From contig KQ964247.1 in the NCBI GenBank assembly GCA_001566295.1, forward strand, positions 1,054,001-1,118,000: 64,000 nucleotides of DNA. The letters are read 5' to 3'. Within the stretch, counting starts at the first letter, position 1. Each line of letters opens with the position of its first letter. Positions 44,419 to 54,483 of this stretch are shown here, piece by piece. The stretch is from Microdochium bolleyi (taxonomy: Eukaryota; Ascomycota; Sordariomycetes; Xylariales; Microdochiaceae). The notes beneath the pieces were generated by a model. That model was not told the DNA's origin. It saw only the letters and a program-made list of their open reading frames with translations, and did not search any database. A program made the translations under genes and the position numbers.

Positions 44419-45897
44419 ATGGCCCAAGTATCAGCGTAAGTCCCCGAGATGCCCAGCAGTGGTTCTGCCAGGGACATGGTTGACCATGAGCCAAACGATA
44501 CACAGGCCTGTCGCCACCACTGGCTACAGGCCGCATCCCACCGAGACCATGCTGGCGGCCCAGTGGCATGGCACCAAGTCGATCAAGGTCGGCGAGGTCC
44601 CCAAGCCCACCATCACGGCCCCCAAGGATGCCATTGTGCGCGTCACCCACTGCACCATCTGCGGCTCGGACCTCCACATGTACGCCGGCGCGCTCAACAA
44701 GGTCATGGAGAAGGGGCTCATCATGGGCCATGAGGCCATCGGCATCGTCGAGGAGGTCGGCCCCTCGGTCCAGAAGCTCCAGGTCGGGGACCGCGTCATC
44801 ATCCTGCCCGTCATTGCCTGCGGCGACTGCTTCTACTGCAAGCGCAAGGAGTTCTCCCTTTGCGACAAGACCAACCCGTCCCTGGAGCTCGAGCAGATGT
44901 ACGGCCACCGCCTGTCGGGCATCTTCGGCTACTCGATGATTACAGGCGGCTACCCCGGCGACCAGGCCGAATACTGCCGCGTCCCCAACGCGGACCTCGT
45001 CTGCGTCAAGGCCCCCAAGGACACGCCGGCCAAGAGCCTGCTCGGCCTCGCCGACGTGACCCCGACCGCCTGGCACGGCAATGAGCTGGCCGAGGTGGGC
45101 AAGGGCGACGTCGTCGGCGTCTGGGGCTGCGGCGCCGTCGGCCTCTCGATCCAGCGCCTCGCCCTGCTGCGCGGCGCCCGCAAGGTCTACGCGGTCGACA
45201 AGGACCCCGACCGCCTCCGCATCGCCGAGTCGTTTGGCATGGTCCCCATCGACGTGAGCGCGCACCCGAACGTGGCAGACTACATCCTCTCCCTCGAGCC
45301 GCACGGCCTGGACCGCGGCATCGAGGCGAGCGGGTTCCGCAGCACAAACTCGGTCATCCACAGCACCATGAGGGCGCTGGGCATCGAGGGCGACAGCTCC
45401 GATACCGTCAGCGCCGTCATCAAGGCCACGCGCAAGGGCGGCAACGTTGCCCTCATCGGCGATTTCTTCTACGACACCAACAAGTTCCCAATCGGCATGC
45501 TCATGGAGAAGGCCATCACCTTGCGCGGCGGGCAGCTCTTTGCCGAGAAGGTGAGCTCTTCTTTCCTACTCGTTTTGCTGATAGACGGGAGATGCGAAAA
45601 GAACAAGAGTCATCTACTAATACTAACGGCGTCTTCGCAGTACTTCCCATATCTCCTCGACCTCGTCGTCCGGGGCGAATATGACCCTGCCTTCCTGTTC
45701 ACCCACGAAGGTAAGCAAAATGGCCCTTCTGGACTTTCTGTAGTGTACTCGTGTTTCCAGGTGCCCAGCGCTCACTGGCGAAATATGCAGAGAAATTCGA
45801 GAACATCCCCGAGATGTACGCCGCCTTCAACGACCACCAGGTGCCAGGAGGGCTCAAGGTCTGTCTCGTGACCCCTTTCGGCCGGTCACAGGTCTGA
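44419..45897 (+). CDS. Zinc-dependent alcohol dehydrogenase (MDR family, formaldehyde-dehydrogenase-like)
   Basis: Four exons, 44419-44435, 44506-45550, 45641-45710 and 45761-45897, encode 422 residues. All introns follow GT-AG; the second has a TACTAAC branch, and the third is only 50 bases. The catalytic zinc Cys lies in THCTICGSDLHMY, with GHEAIGIVEEVG following; the structural zinc is bound by four Cys in CGDCFYCKRKEFSLC. The Rossmann motif is GCGAVG in VVGVWGCGAVGLSIQRLAL, and the Asp after the second strand (VYAVDKD) favours NAD+. The segment YGHRLSGIFGYSMITGGYPG is typical of the glutathione-independent formaldehyde-dehydrogenase-like group. Substrate is not known. Reading through introns 2 and 3 gives a wrong C-terminus, so the spliced end (VPGGLKVCLVTPFGRSQV) is preferred. 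Confidence 0.93.
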
Positions 45898-46865
45898 TGG
45901 CCGGAACTTCCATATGAGCTCGAGGTGAAGAGACAACTAGGAGGACCATGATGTGTTGCAAACAAGCAGGGCCAAGCACGCCAGGGGGGGTGGTTGAGCT
46001 CCAGTGCTGCGATGAGTGGAGTTATCGGTGTCGACCGTCTTTGGGGGAACAATAACGAAGTCAATGAGAATCCCGATGCGGATCCACCCGCGCATGCCCC
46101 AGTTCGCCTAGATCAAAGCACTCCGACTGCGAGTGTGTGCCAATATGTTGTGAGGCTGTCTGTCCACGGTGCTCGCGATCCCCCCTTGCTGTAATGAGTT
46201 ACACTATCCGGGCCTCGATTCATTATCGGATTTTCAAGTACCGCAGAGCCGGCAAGCAGTAGAAGATATCTGTCCATACGGATGATGAAGGTAATAAGCC
46301 GCCGCCCACCTCCACGCGCCGCAGCGGAAAAAGAGGAGAGAGCGCTTTCAATGATTGCGAGACACACGTCAGTCGGTCTAAGACACGGCTCTTGCCGCTG
46401 TTTGTTTTCCAAGAACGCCGGGCGTTCTCCTTGGTCAAGCTTCTTTTTCCAACCACGGAAACTACGTGCCCATAAGACGTCCATTTCAGTGGGCACAATC
46501 TCACCCAAGCCATGGTAGGCTTCACGATGTGATTGCTCCTGGCCAGTAGCCTTGTCGCTGCTGCTAGCACCGGGCCCTGCGTCACGGACACAGCCCGGGA
46601 CGTTACTTACCACGGCCTCGCCCTTAAGGATATCACGCTCTTCCTTGATATCCCCTACTGATAGGATACGAGCGGCGAATACCGCTTTAAGCCGGCATGT
46701 GAGCCACAATATTGGAAAGCAGCTGAATGTGTACTTAAGTACCTACCTAGGTAGGTATGAACCAACAAAGCGGGGTATTCACCGGCTGCTCAAATACCCA
46801 TTCTTCACTTTTTAAGCATACGCATAGATGTCACAAAGTTTGGACACGTCAGAGGCATCGATACT
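45898..46865. other. Intergenic, 970 bp
   Basis: Lies between the dehydrogenase stop and the F-box-like gene. It includes a perfect 18-base palindrome (46740-46757). Minus-strand ORFs of 121-198 codons at 45699-46709 have no motif. Confidence 0.45.
46740..46757. repeat. Perfect palindrome TACCTACCTAGGTAGGTA
   Basis: An uninterrupted 18-base palindrome about 110 bases before the F-box-like gene. CCTAGG-centred repeats of this kind are, to my knowledge, frequent in fungal genomes. Confidence 0.7.
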
Positions 46866-47928
46866 ATGGAATGTCTTTCTGCAGAAGTTAGCGACATTAT
46901 CACGTCGCACGTCGCTCACACTTCGTCTCTTGCATCGCTAGCTGCCGTGTCCCGGCTCTGGCAGGCAACTGCTGAACGGTACACATTCCGCAACCTCCGT
47001 ATAGAAAGCTCTGATCTGGCCACCTTGGATACGATGTTACAACAACGCCCTGATCGTAGACGAGACATTCGTCTTGTTCGTTTTTCGGTTATTCTCCCGG
47101 TGTATCCGGAAGAGAAGCGGGCCATCTTTGAAAATGAGGAGGATCGAGCGTCCAACAATCGGACTTTCACAATAGCCATTGTAGGGCTTCTCACAGTCCT
47201 TAGCCATGAGACTTTTGAGAGGGGTCAAGTCGTGCTGAGGCTGGAAGATGTGTACTCAACGACGGACCACGCATTTCTGCACGCTCGCGCGCTGACAACG
47301 TGTCAGAATGAACCAGATGCCGTTGAAGGTCATTTTTCCGATGATGAGAGCGAGTACATTTGTACTGATCTATACAATTGGCGACACAGTTACTCCTTTT
47401 TGGATCTGGACCGACAAGTGATCGCAGATTTGGGACAGCTACCACGAGCCCCAGCGATTCGCGAGTTCGCTCTTTTTGTCACTACCAGAAACATTGCAGA
47501 CCACGTGCCTGTCATGCTCGCAGCACAATGTATGCCCAATCTTGTGTCAGCGAGTTGGAGGCTGATGGGCTGGGACATCAAGTATCTCGCACTGAGGCGT
47601 GAATATCGCACTATCATGTCGCAGACCGTTCTCACTTACCTCGCCGATCTGAGCGGGTTGGAAACGCTCACGATTTGGATGAATTCAGCCTATTCGGGGC
47701 CACGTAGCTTTGACGAGGGAGATATATCACAAGCACCTGCCAACGTCGCTCTACCTTCCTCCAAACCACCAGTTCCAGAAATCACAGATATTCCGAAGAG
47801 AAAACCCTCCGACATTCTAAGTTCCGCGCTCCGGGTCGGACTTAGCAAGCTTGTCAACCTGAGGAAGCTCATGATTGGCGGAGTAATGGACAGTTCACTG
47901 TTCACAGGGACAACAGACTATTCCGCGC

Positions 47929-47996
<68 letters not shown>

Positions 47997-48671
47997 GAAA
48001 ACGAGAGAACAGAAGTCTCCGCCCAGTGGGGTCAATCGCTCGAGTATCTCCATGTTAGCTTCGACGCACGTCGACCTCAAGGAGGCGCATACTTCCGCAT
48101 GGCCGGCCCATCTCTATGGGATCCTGCCGATTTCGAGCCGGATAAAAATGTGCCCACAGAGGGTCCAGCACCGGGCTACGGCAACATGACGAGTGAGGAG
48201 GCTGTAACTCTGGGGCGAAGCTTCGATCCACGCGATCACCGACCGGGTTCTGCCTTCGGCGATTTTCCCATTGTCGTCAACGAAGAAGATGGTGATGGTG
48301 TGGATGTTTCTTCCCTGCTGGCTGGTTTCGCGATCGCATGCGCTGGTATGCCTCGTCTGAAGCGGGCTTCCATATCAGCATGGCTTCCAGCTCCGGAGGT
48401 AGACGGTAGAGAGGGCGTTATCTCCAATGGCAGACGGTTATGGAATGTCTGGTATGTTACACGGGGTATCGACGCGGATGACTCACGGGGAAGTCGCTTG
48501 TTCTGGTTTCAAAATCCGGAATTCTTCGATCATGTGGACAAGACGCGTGTGATCTGGGATACACCAGGCTGGCGTCCTTCAGAGAAGCTTCGTGAGTTAT
48601 TCGGAATGATCGGACGTAAGAGCCGTGGTGATGATTGTAAAGAGATCTTCGTTAGCCCGGAACACATCTAA
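46866..48671 (+). CDS. F-box-like protein with a polyglutamine tract
   Basis: Single exon, 601 residues. The N-terminal 55 residues (LSAEVSDIITSHVAHTSSLA, then AAVSRLWQATAERYTFRNL) have the spacing of a fungal F-box: a hydrophobic start, then SRLW and a basic/aromatic end. The rest is a divergent body of the kind seen in large families of fungal F-box proteins, with leucine-rich-like stretches (LYNWRHSYSFLDLDRQVIAD). A run of 23 Gln (residues about 355-377) comes from a pure CAA microsatellite. No C-terminal catalytic domain is seen. It may be an SCF adaptor, but the F-box call is by pattern only. Lower GC and the repeat suggest a fast-evolving gene. Confidence 0.8.
47928..47996 (+). repeat. 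CAA trinucleotide microsatellite, 23 units
   Basis: A perfectly pure (CAA)23 tract inside the F-box-like coding sequence, giving 23 glutamines. Purity at the codon level points to recent expansion. Confidence 0.98.
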
Positions 48672-51600
48672 TCGCCACGCTTATAGGGGGATGGTAAGTT
48701 TCATTTGTAGTAATCGTAACTCCATAAAGCGCTCATTTTCTGTGACCTCGGTACAAGCTCCTAGTGCCTTCAGGTTGCCGTGGTAGTAACTTAGAAAACA
48801 TCTAGCAAAGTCGCCATATGTACTCTTTGTCCCAGTATGCACCAAAATGACCTTTAGAGCGAGCCAGCTCATCCTTTCCACATGAGACGATCCGAACCAC
48901 TTTTTGGAACACGGTATGTAGTTCCTCGACGCCCGTTCCGAATCTCGCTTGATCTCGCCAGAGAGCCAGCCTCATATCGCACCTGTACTAGGGTATTTCT
49001 GCTTCACATCCTGGGGATGTCAAATCATCGCCAAGCTATCAAAGATTGCCAGTTCTATGTCTCGCATAACACACGAATCTTGTGTGCAGCCAGGCAGGAA
49101 CTCAAAGCTTGAAACTACAATATCTATGCTTATTATCAGCACTAAATCTTCAAGCCGTGTAGCTTCAGAGCGCTGTCCCCGGATTGGAAACAGAAATGTT
49201 TAGGTTCCGACGATGGTCTTCTCTCTGACCAAAGCTGGCAATGCCGTGTCAGATGTTTCTGTGCAACCCGGATCAAGGTCTCGGAGAGCTAGGCCAGGGA
49301 ACTCCCCGGTTTACCAGGGTCCTTCATGCATAGTACTTCCTTTTACCGTCACTGGTTGTCCTTGCGAACAGGGATTCTGATTAATGTTGGACAACCCCTT
49401 GTTGCTGAGCAGAGGGTAATAAGCAGGACAGATAAATAGAAGCATCACGCTCGCGTAGACACCCTTATGGCCCGGGTCGAGGTACGCAAATCACAAAGGG
49501 AAGGCATTTACGGGCAACTAAAATGACAAAATGTAAATAAAAGTGACATGTTTGAGCCTCCCGCGAAGAATTAAAACCAAGTCATTTATCTACCTGCGCT
49601 TGTGGGAATGAAAATTCAAGCATAGAGCCGGTGCACGCTGCGCGGCGGCGTTAAGATGTGCGTCCATGTTGCGACACCTCGAAAGTTCAAAAAAGAAAAG
49701 AAAAAAGTGCTTTCTGACTCGAGGTTATCTGAACCATGACCCAGCATACCAAAAGCAAAAAGAACACAAAGAAGAATAGTCCGCACTTCACACAATCGAA
49801 GGTTATGTGGTGCGAGGCATTGGGTCGAGGCTCACCAGTCACACCTCGAGGTGTGCGCTTTACCGCTGGACCATTCTCCCAAGCTGAGGAGGTATGTGTA
49901 GTAACCCATTGGGGCCACCGCTTGGTCGTTACTGACCTGGCCCCTTATTAGAATCTGAAAACCTCACTGAGGTGGGTGGGTGGTGGGCTGTGGTGAACCA
50001 TAGGGCGATGAAGTGTGGTAGTGGTGGTTGTGGCTGGTTGGGACTGTCCCAGCTATCGCGGATTTCTGGTAACCGTGGAGCAAGTGCGTTGCATACTGCA
50101 AAGGTCTTTGAATCATCGCTACCCAGAAACCTCTTAAGCAATAGAAAGTCGTGAAAGCACCGGAAAACAGCTTCAGCGAGAGTCCATGTCTGCTCAATGA
50201 GGCGAGAGAGCAGGGAAGACGCAGGGGTCTGACTCGAGAAAACGAGCAAGGCGAGGATGACGGGCTGATCTCCTCAAGTCGGACATACTTCCCTTCAGGA
50301 TGTAAACATGGGAACTCTGCTAGCATGCTATTATTCCTCGGCGAATTATGCCTAGTAGGACCCATAGTTACAACTGGTGTGCCGCTTGTATTGCAAACTT
50401 CGGAAGATTCTCATTTCCAAAGGTATTCCCGCCTCAAGGGGATCCTTCGGACTTTCTTATGTCCGTAACCTGTAGGAATTAACCTTGCTTGCCTATGCAA
50501 AGTGGACAGAGTGATCTTGAAGTTGTCCGTACCTCCTGGGCTCGGCAAAAACGTGCTGATGTTCAGTGTAACGACTCGCATCCACGTCTCAGAGCACACT
50601 GAAGGGAATTCTCTGCGTCAGTTGCCACGCAGCCTGTAGTTGAGTACTCCGCATCCAATTTCGTGTCTTAGCAGGCACCATTTGCGATACTGTGTTTCTC
50701 CATCCGAGACCTTCATATCTTTCTCAACCTCTTCAGCCTGATATCCCTGCAGATCATCAAAAGGACAGGGCAAACTTGACGTTCCGTACTTTTTTGTAGC
50801 CATAATCTCTCAATGAGATAGTCTCTTGACTCCGTGATTACGGAGTTAACCATCCATCACGATGGGCATCAGTCAAGAAAGTCCTCAAGGAACAACATGC
50901 GACGGCCAGCCCCCGTGGCTAATTATCCCCAACACCTTCATTCCCCGCTTGAAAAAAGCTCAAATATCTCAAAGTTCGACTGACATCTATATTTTCGGCA
51001 ACGGCTTTATCTTACCCAGCCCCCAACAGCTCTCTAATGGTGTGGCGCACGAGGAGAAGCACGAGTTACCGCGGCCCGACAGAAACTGCAGGCAATGAAA
51101 TTCTGCACGTCATGTTTTTTGATAGGCAATGACTTTCACTGGAAAGATAGTTGTTATATGTATAATTATGTTCTACATATAGAATCATTCTACACAAGGG
51201 GGAACACCACTGCGGCAAGTAGGTGAGTAGGATAAAGAAAAAGCCCTCGAGTAGAGATTAAAGCAACACAGAAAATAGCTGACATACACCCTGGCCGTGT
51301 ATCAGGGCTGTAGAATGGTAGGTCCAGCCATTAAGTGCACAGGCGCACGACGCGGAAGGCTCATTTAAGGTGGTCAATAGGCATGTCACGATCCGGTATT
51401 GTGATAGTATTTAAGGCACTGGAAGCACCTGGATGATCGCTAACTACTGCGACTATTGCCTGATCTTTTGTCCTATTTGGTATTACGTCGGTAGAGGTGC
51501 CCGTCCGTGACAACTTGCTCTTCTCCTTAGAGGAACACTGGACATGTATATCCTGGGTTTTGTACAAACTTCAGAAAAAACAAACCACAACTGAGTTAGA

Positions 51601-51697
51601 GGGATGAATGGTAAAATTTGAAATAATTAAGAGAATGATTGATGAATCCGGTATGGATTCAAAGAACAGCTCAGCTCACTCGAGTCATGTCTTCGCA
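48672..51697. other. Gene-poor, AT-richer interval, 3.0 kb
   Basis: No firm gene. It contains a decayed tRNA-like sequence (49815-49880, minus), an unassigned minus-strand ORF at 50618-50803, and AT-rich parts (49500-49740, 51100-51200). Composition and the nearby dead GH78 gene suggest accessory or repeat-derived DNA. Confidence 0.45.
50618..50803 (-). CDS. Unassigned small ORF, 61 residues
   Basis: ATG to TGA, beginning MATKKYGTSSLPCPFDDLQG and containing EEVEKDMKVSDGETQYRKW. The mix of charged and aromatic residues looks more like protein than its neighbours, and another open frame without an ATG follows at 50411-50599. This could be a small gene, an exon of a decayed gene, or chance. I recognise nothing. 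Confidence 0.25.
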   Translation of the reverse strand: MATKKYGTSSLPCPFDDLQGYQAEEVEKDMKVSDGETQYRKWCLLRHEIGCGVLNYRLRGN

Positions 51698-52250
51698 CTA
51701 CTTGCGTGACTGGACGATGTGCACGGCAGCACCGCCTTGGACCTCGAAGGAGATTCCCTCGACGACGACGCCGTCAACACGGATCGTGCTCTCAGAGATG
51801 TCGAGGAGCATGGGGCTTGGCGACGTCACGTTGCCCTTGGTACCTTCGGGGCTTTGCACGGTCATGGTGACGAGGTCGTCGCAAAACTTCCACTGGACGC
51901 TGACGGCGCCGGAGGCAGTGGGCACCTTACCGCGAGCCCAGCATTCGCCGACGGTCAGCGGCGCGACAGCCCCATTCTTTCCACCCAGGAGCGATAGCGC
52001 GCGCACCGAGCATAAAGCGACTGAGCTCGGCGCTGGGACCGGCAGCCCAGTCGTGCGCGAGACTGGTAGGGAAGCCAAAGACGGGCTCTCCGCGGTCGTT
52101 CAGCGTCTCCTAGAAGCAGCCGGTATAGTTGACACCGTTCTTGTCAGCCATTGAGGCCCACATGGTGTAGAGCAGCTCCGGGGCAGCCTTGGTGTTACCG
52201 GCAGTGAAAGCGGCGCGGAGGTGGTAACCGGACGCATAGAAGATATCGAA
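51698..52250 (-). pseudogene. GH78 alpha-L-rhamnosidase relic (C-terminal part)
   Basis: Minus-strand frames keep the end of a GH78 catalytic domain and its C-terminal beta-domain: DIFYASGYHLRAAFTAGNT, then NYTGCF, a stop, ETLNDRGEPVFGFPTSLAHD, and in another frame VAPLTVGECWARGKVPTASG. The stop (52110-52112) replaces the Trp expected after GCF; it is TGG to TAG, which on the plus strand is a CpA to TpA change. A one-base frameshift sits in the CCCC run at 51970-51973. Upstream of 52250 homology ends in AT-rich sequence, so the N-terminal two thirds are missing. The fragment cannot encode an active enzyme. Confidence 0.8.
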
Positions 52251-52664
52251 TAAAATAATAAAGAGAGGGATAGTAGATTTAGATTACTAAGGCACAGGCT
52301 CGCTATTTATAATACAGTCAAATCTGGAACTTTACTCAAGCCCCAAAAACAGCGAAGTGCTAGGGGCTTCTCATCCCCAGGGCCAAGGAGCAAGATCGGG
52401 ATCTTCGAAATGCAAACTAGTTAGGACGTCAGGGGCTTATGGGCCAGATTTGGAGCCACGAGCAGCAAGGGCCTGCTTGATTCCAGAGGCGACCCCTGCA
52501 GCTCACCGATCCCTGGAGGACGCCTAGAGGATGCTTGTAGCATTCATGTCATGGTCGTGTACCGCGATGTACACATCTCCATGGTCAAAGTCATTCGAAG
52601 TCACTTCTGAGCCATTTGCGGAGCGACTCATATATATCCAATGATAAACGACCAACCGTTCGTA
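52251..52664. other. Repeat-like AT-rich stretch before tRNA-Gly
   Basis: Begins with AT-rich sequence that cuts off the GH78 relic and includes the second copy of the palindromic 20-mer (52557-52576). No gene is seen. Confidence 0.5.
52557..52576. repeat. Palindromic 20-mer, copy 2
   Basis: GTGTACCGCGATGTACACAT differs from 40773-40792 by one base. It lies about 90 bases before the tRNA-Gly gene. Confidence 0.6.
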
Positions 52665-52735
52665 GCATCAGTGGTTTAGTGGTAAAATCCATCGTTGCCA
52701 TCGATGGGCCCCGTGTTCGATTCACGGCTGATGCA
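52665..52735 (+). tRNA. tRNA-Gly (GCC)
   Basis: A complete 71-base cloverleaf. The acceptor stem is GCATCAG/CTGATGC, the D loop contains TTTAGTGGTAAAA, the anticodon loop TTGCCAT reads GCC, and the T arm is CCGTG-TTCGATT-CACGG. Discriminator A is followed at once by TTTTT, a Pol III terminator. No intron. Confidence 0.97.
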
Positions 52736-52740
52736 TTTTT
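52736..52740 (+). terminator. Pol III T-run terminator of tRNA-Gly
   Basis: Five T residues immediately after the discriminator base. Confidence 0.85.
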
Positions 52741-53183
52741 GCTGTTCCCTGGTGCACTGAGCGCATTAGAACACACAACCTGATAATACCGGGTCTTTGT
52801 AGTACTTTCTTTTTGTGATTGATATTCTTTTCAAGCCCTAGCTCCATACCTGTCTCATCCAGCAGATAGACAATTGAATAGTCTGCAATCCAACGCGAGA
52901 TGCTTCGGGTCTTGCTTGGTCCTTCTGTTGAACCCTCTGGTGTTGAGAAGCAGCTTCCCGCTCATCCCTGTCGCCCCGCCGACCCCACCATAAGACGGGG
53001 ACGGGTTCCTGAATCAGCGTCTTGGACTTACAAGAGTCACAACCTCCTCTCGTATATAAGACTTCTTCCTGTTCCAGAGTAGTCGAAGTCACCGGCTCAA
53101 GTGCGGAAACCTTGCTCGTCAACAAACCCGTCACGGCCCAGAACGGGTCCTCAGGCTTCGGGCAGGAGTCCTTGCCAGACAAG
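52741..53183. other. Intergenic, 443 bp: phosphopantetheinyl transferase promoter
   Basis: Contains the TATATAAG element at 53053-53060. The plus and minus ORFs here lack motifs. Confidence 0.5.
53053..53060 (+). promoter_or_regulatory. TATA box of the phosphopantetheinyl transferase gene
   Basis: TATATAAG 124 bases before the ATG at 53184. Confidence 0.5.
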
Positions 53184-54290
53184 ATGACCAGCACCTCGGG
53201 GATTCGGATACTCCAGTATCTCGTTGACACTCGTCCTTTATGGCCGGAAGCCAGCAAGACGAAAGACCTCGAGCACGTCGTAAGTGCGCGTTGCTCACGA
53301 TAGTCCGAGTAGCATCAGTCCCGCAGCAATGTACAAAGACTGACAATCCTTGCTTTTCTCCGAGAACAGACAACAAGAGCTCTGGACCTACTCACCAGCG
53401 ATGAGAGGAGCAAGGTCCTGAAATTCTACTTTGTCGCCGACGCCAAGATGGCGCTCGTGTCGCATCTGCTCAAGCACTGGGTCGTGTCTACGACATGCAA
53501 CATTCCCTGGTCGCAGACCGTGCTGAGTCGCGACCAGAGGGGGAAGCCAATCTTTACGCGCTCGTCAAGTACTGGAGAGGGAGCGATAACTCAGCCCGTC
53601 ACTTTCAACGTCAGCCATCAGGCCGGGCTCGTGTCCCTCGTCGCCGCAACAGCCGCATCTGGCTCGGACGTAGGCTCCCTGGTCGACGTGGGCACGGACA
53701 TTGTCTGCACCAGCGAGCGCCACGACCGCGACCACAAGATGATCCGCGAGCAGGGCTGGGCCGAGTTCGTCGACATGCACGCCGAGGTCTTCGGCCGGGC
53801 CGAAACCGAGTATCTGAAGCACGGGGACCTGCTTGCCGCCTCGGGCCTGGCTGGCAGGAGCGCCAGCAGCGCCGGGGTCATCGACGCCAAGCTGCGCGCC
53901 TTCTACGCCCTGTGGTGCTACCGCGAGGCATACGTCAAGATGACTGGCGACGCGCTGCTCGCGACCTGGCTCAACGACCTCGAATTCAGGGACTTCCGGG
54001 CGCCCGAGAAGGGCGGTAGTGGTGGTCTTTCTTCCTCTGCGGGCTCTGCTTCCTTCACGCAGGTCGGCCAGCCCGAGTCGCAGGTCCAGCGGGACTGCGT
54101 GATCCTGCTTCATGGCCAGGAGGTCGACGACGCGAATGTGTGTCTGAGATCGCTGGGCGCGGATTACATGACGTGCTCGGCTATCCGGACGCCCAAGGAC
54201 AAGCAGGTCGGGAGGGGCATAGAGCTGGGTGCGTACGAGTGGCTGAGCTTAGAGACGATCTTGCAGCATGCTGAAGCAGCTGGGGGCTAG
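53184..54290 (+). CDS. 4'-phosphopantetheinyl transferase (NpgA/PptA type)
   Basis: Two exons, 53184-53279 and 53370-54290, encode 338 residues. The intron starts GTAAGT, has an ACTGAC branch and ends GAACAG. Exon 1 encodes MTSTSGIRILQYLVDTRPLW; exon 2 continues with the Sfp-type motif LKFYFVADAKMALVSHLLKH. Then follow FNVSHQAGL (motif around the substrate pocket), VGTDIV (Mg-binding Asp) and FYALWCYREAYVKMTGDALL, the W-x-x-K-E-A-x-x-K signature with Arg for the first Lys. The enzyme transfers phosphopantetheine from CoA to carrier domains of polyketide and nonribosomal peptide synthetases and Lys2, and in most Pezizomycotina one such protein serves all of them. An insert of Gly/Ser near the C-terminus is variable. 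Substitution Lys to Arg is conservative. Confidence 0.92.
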
Positions 54291-54483
54291 TCGTGATGTC
54301 GGGATCCTTCTTGGTTCGGTTCTAACAGTTCAGATGTGTGGTTTGTGGTGTGATGTACATGTTGTTCCGTTACGATTTCTGATGATACACTTTATACATA
54401 GGAGCAGGCTCATGCGATAGACCTGATGCTCACCTTCCTGCTTTTGTCCAGGACCCCTCGGCCCTTCAAACCGCAACAGTGGT

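Noticed and set aside
44270..45361. 363-codon minus-strand ORF
   Set aside because: Antisense to the alcohol dehydrogenase; composition typical of a shadow frame.
49815..49880. tRNA-like sequence on the minus strand
   Set aside because: An A box (TGGTCCAGCGG) and an anticodon-like hairpin exist, but the anticodon loop is one base short, the T arm does not fold and no acceptor stem forms; at most a decayed tRNA.
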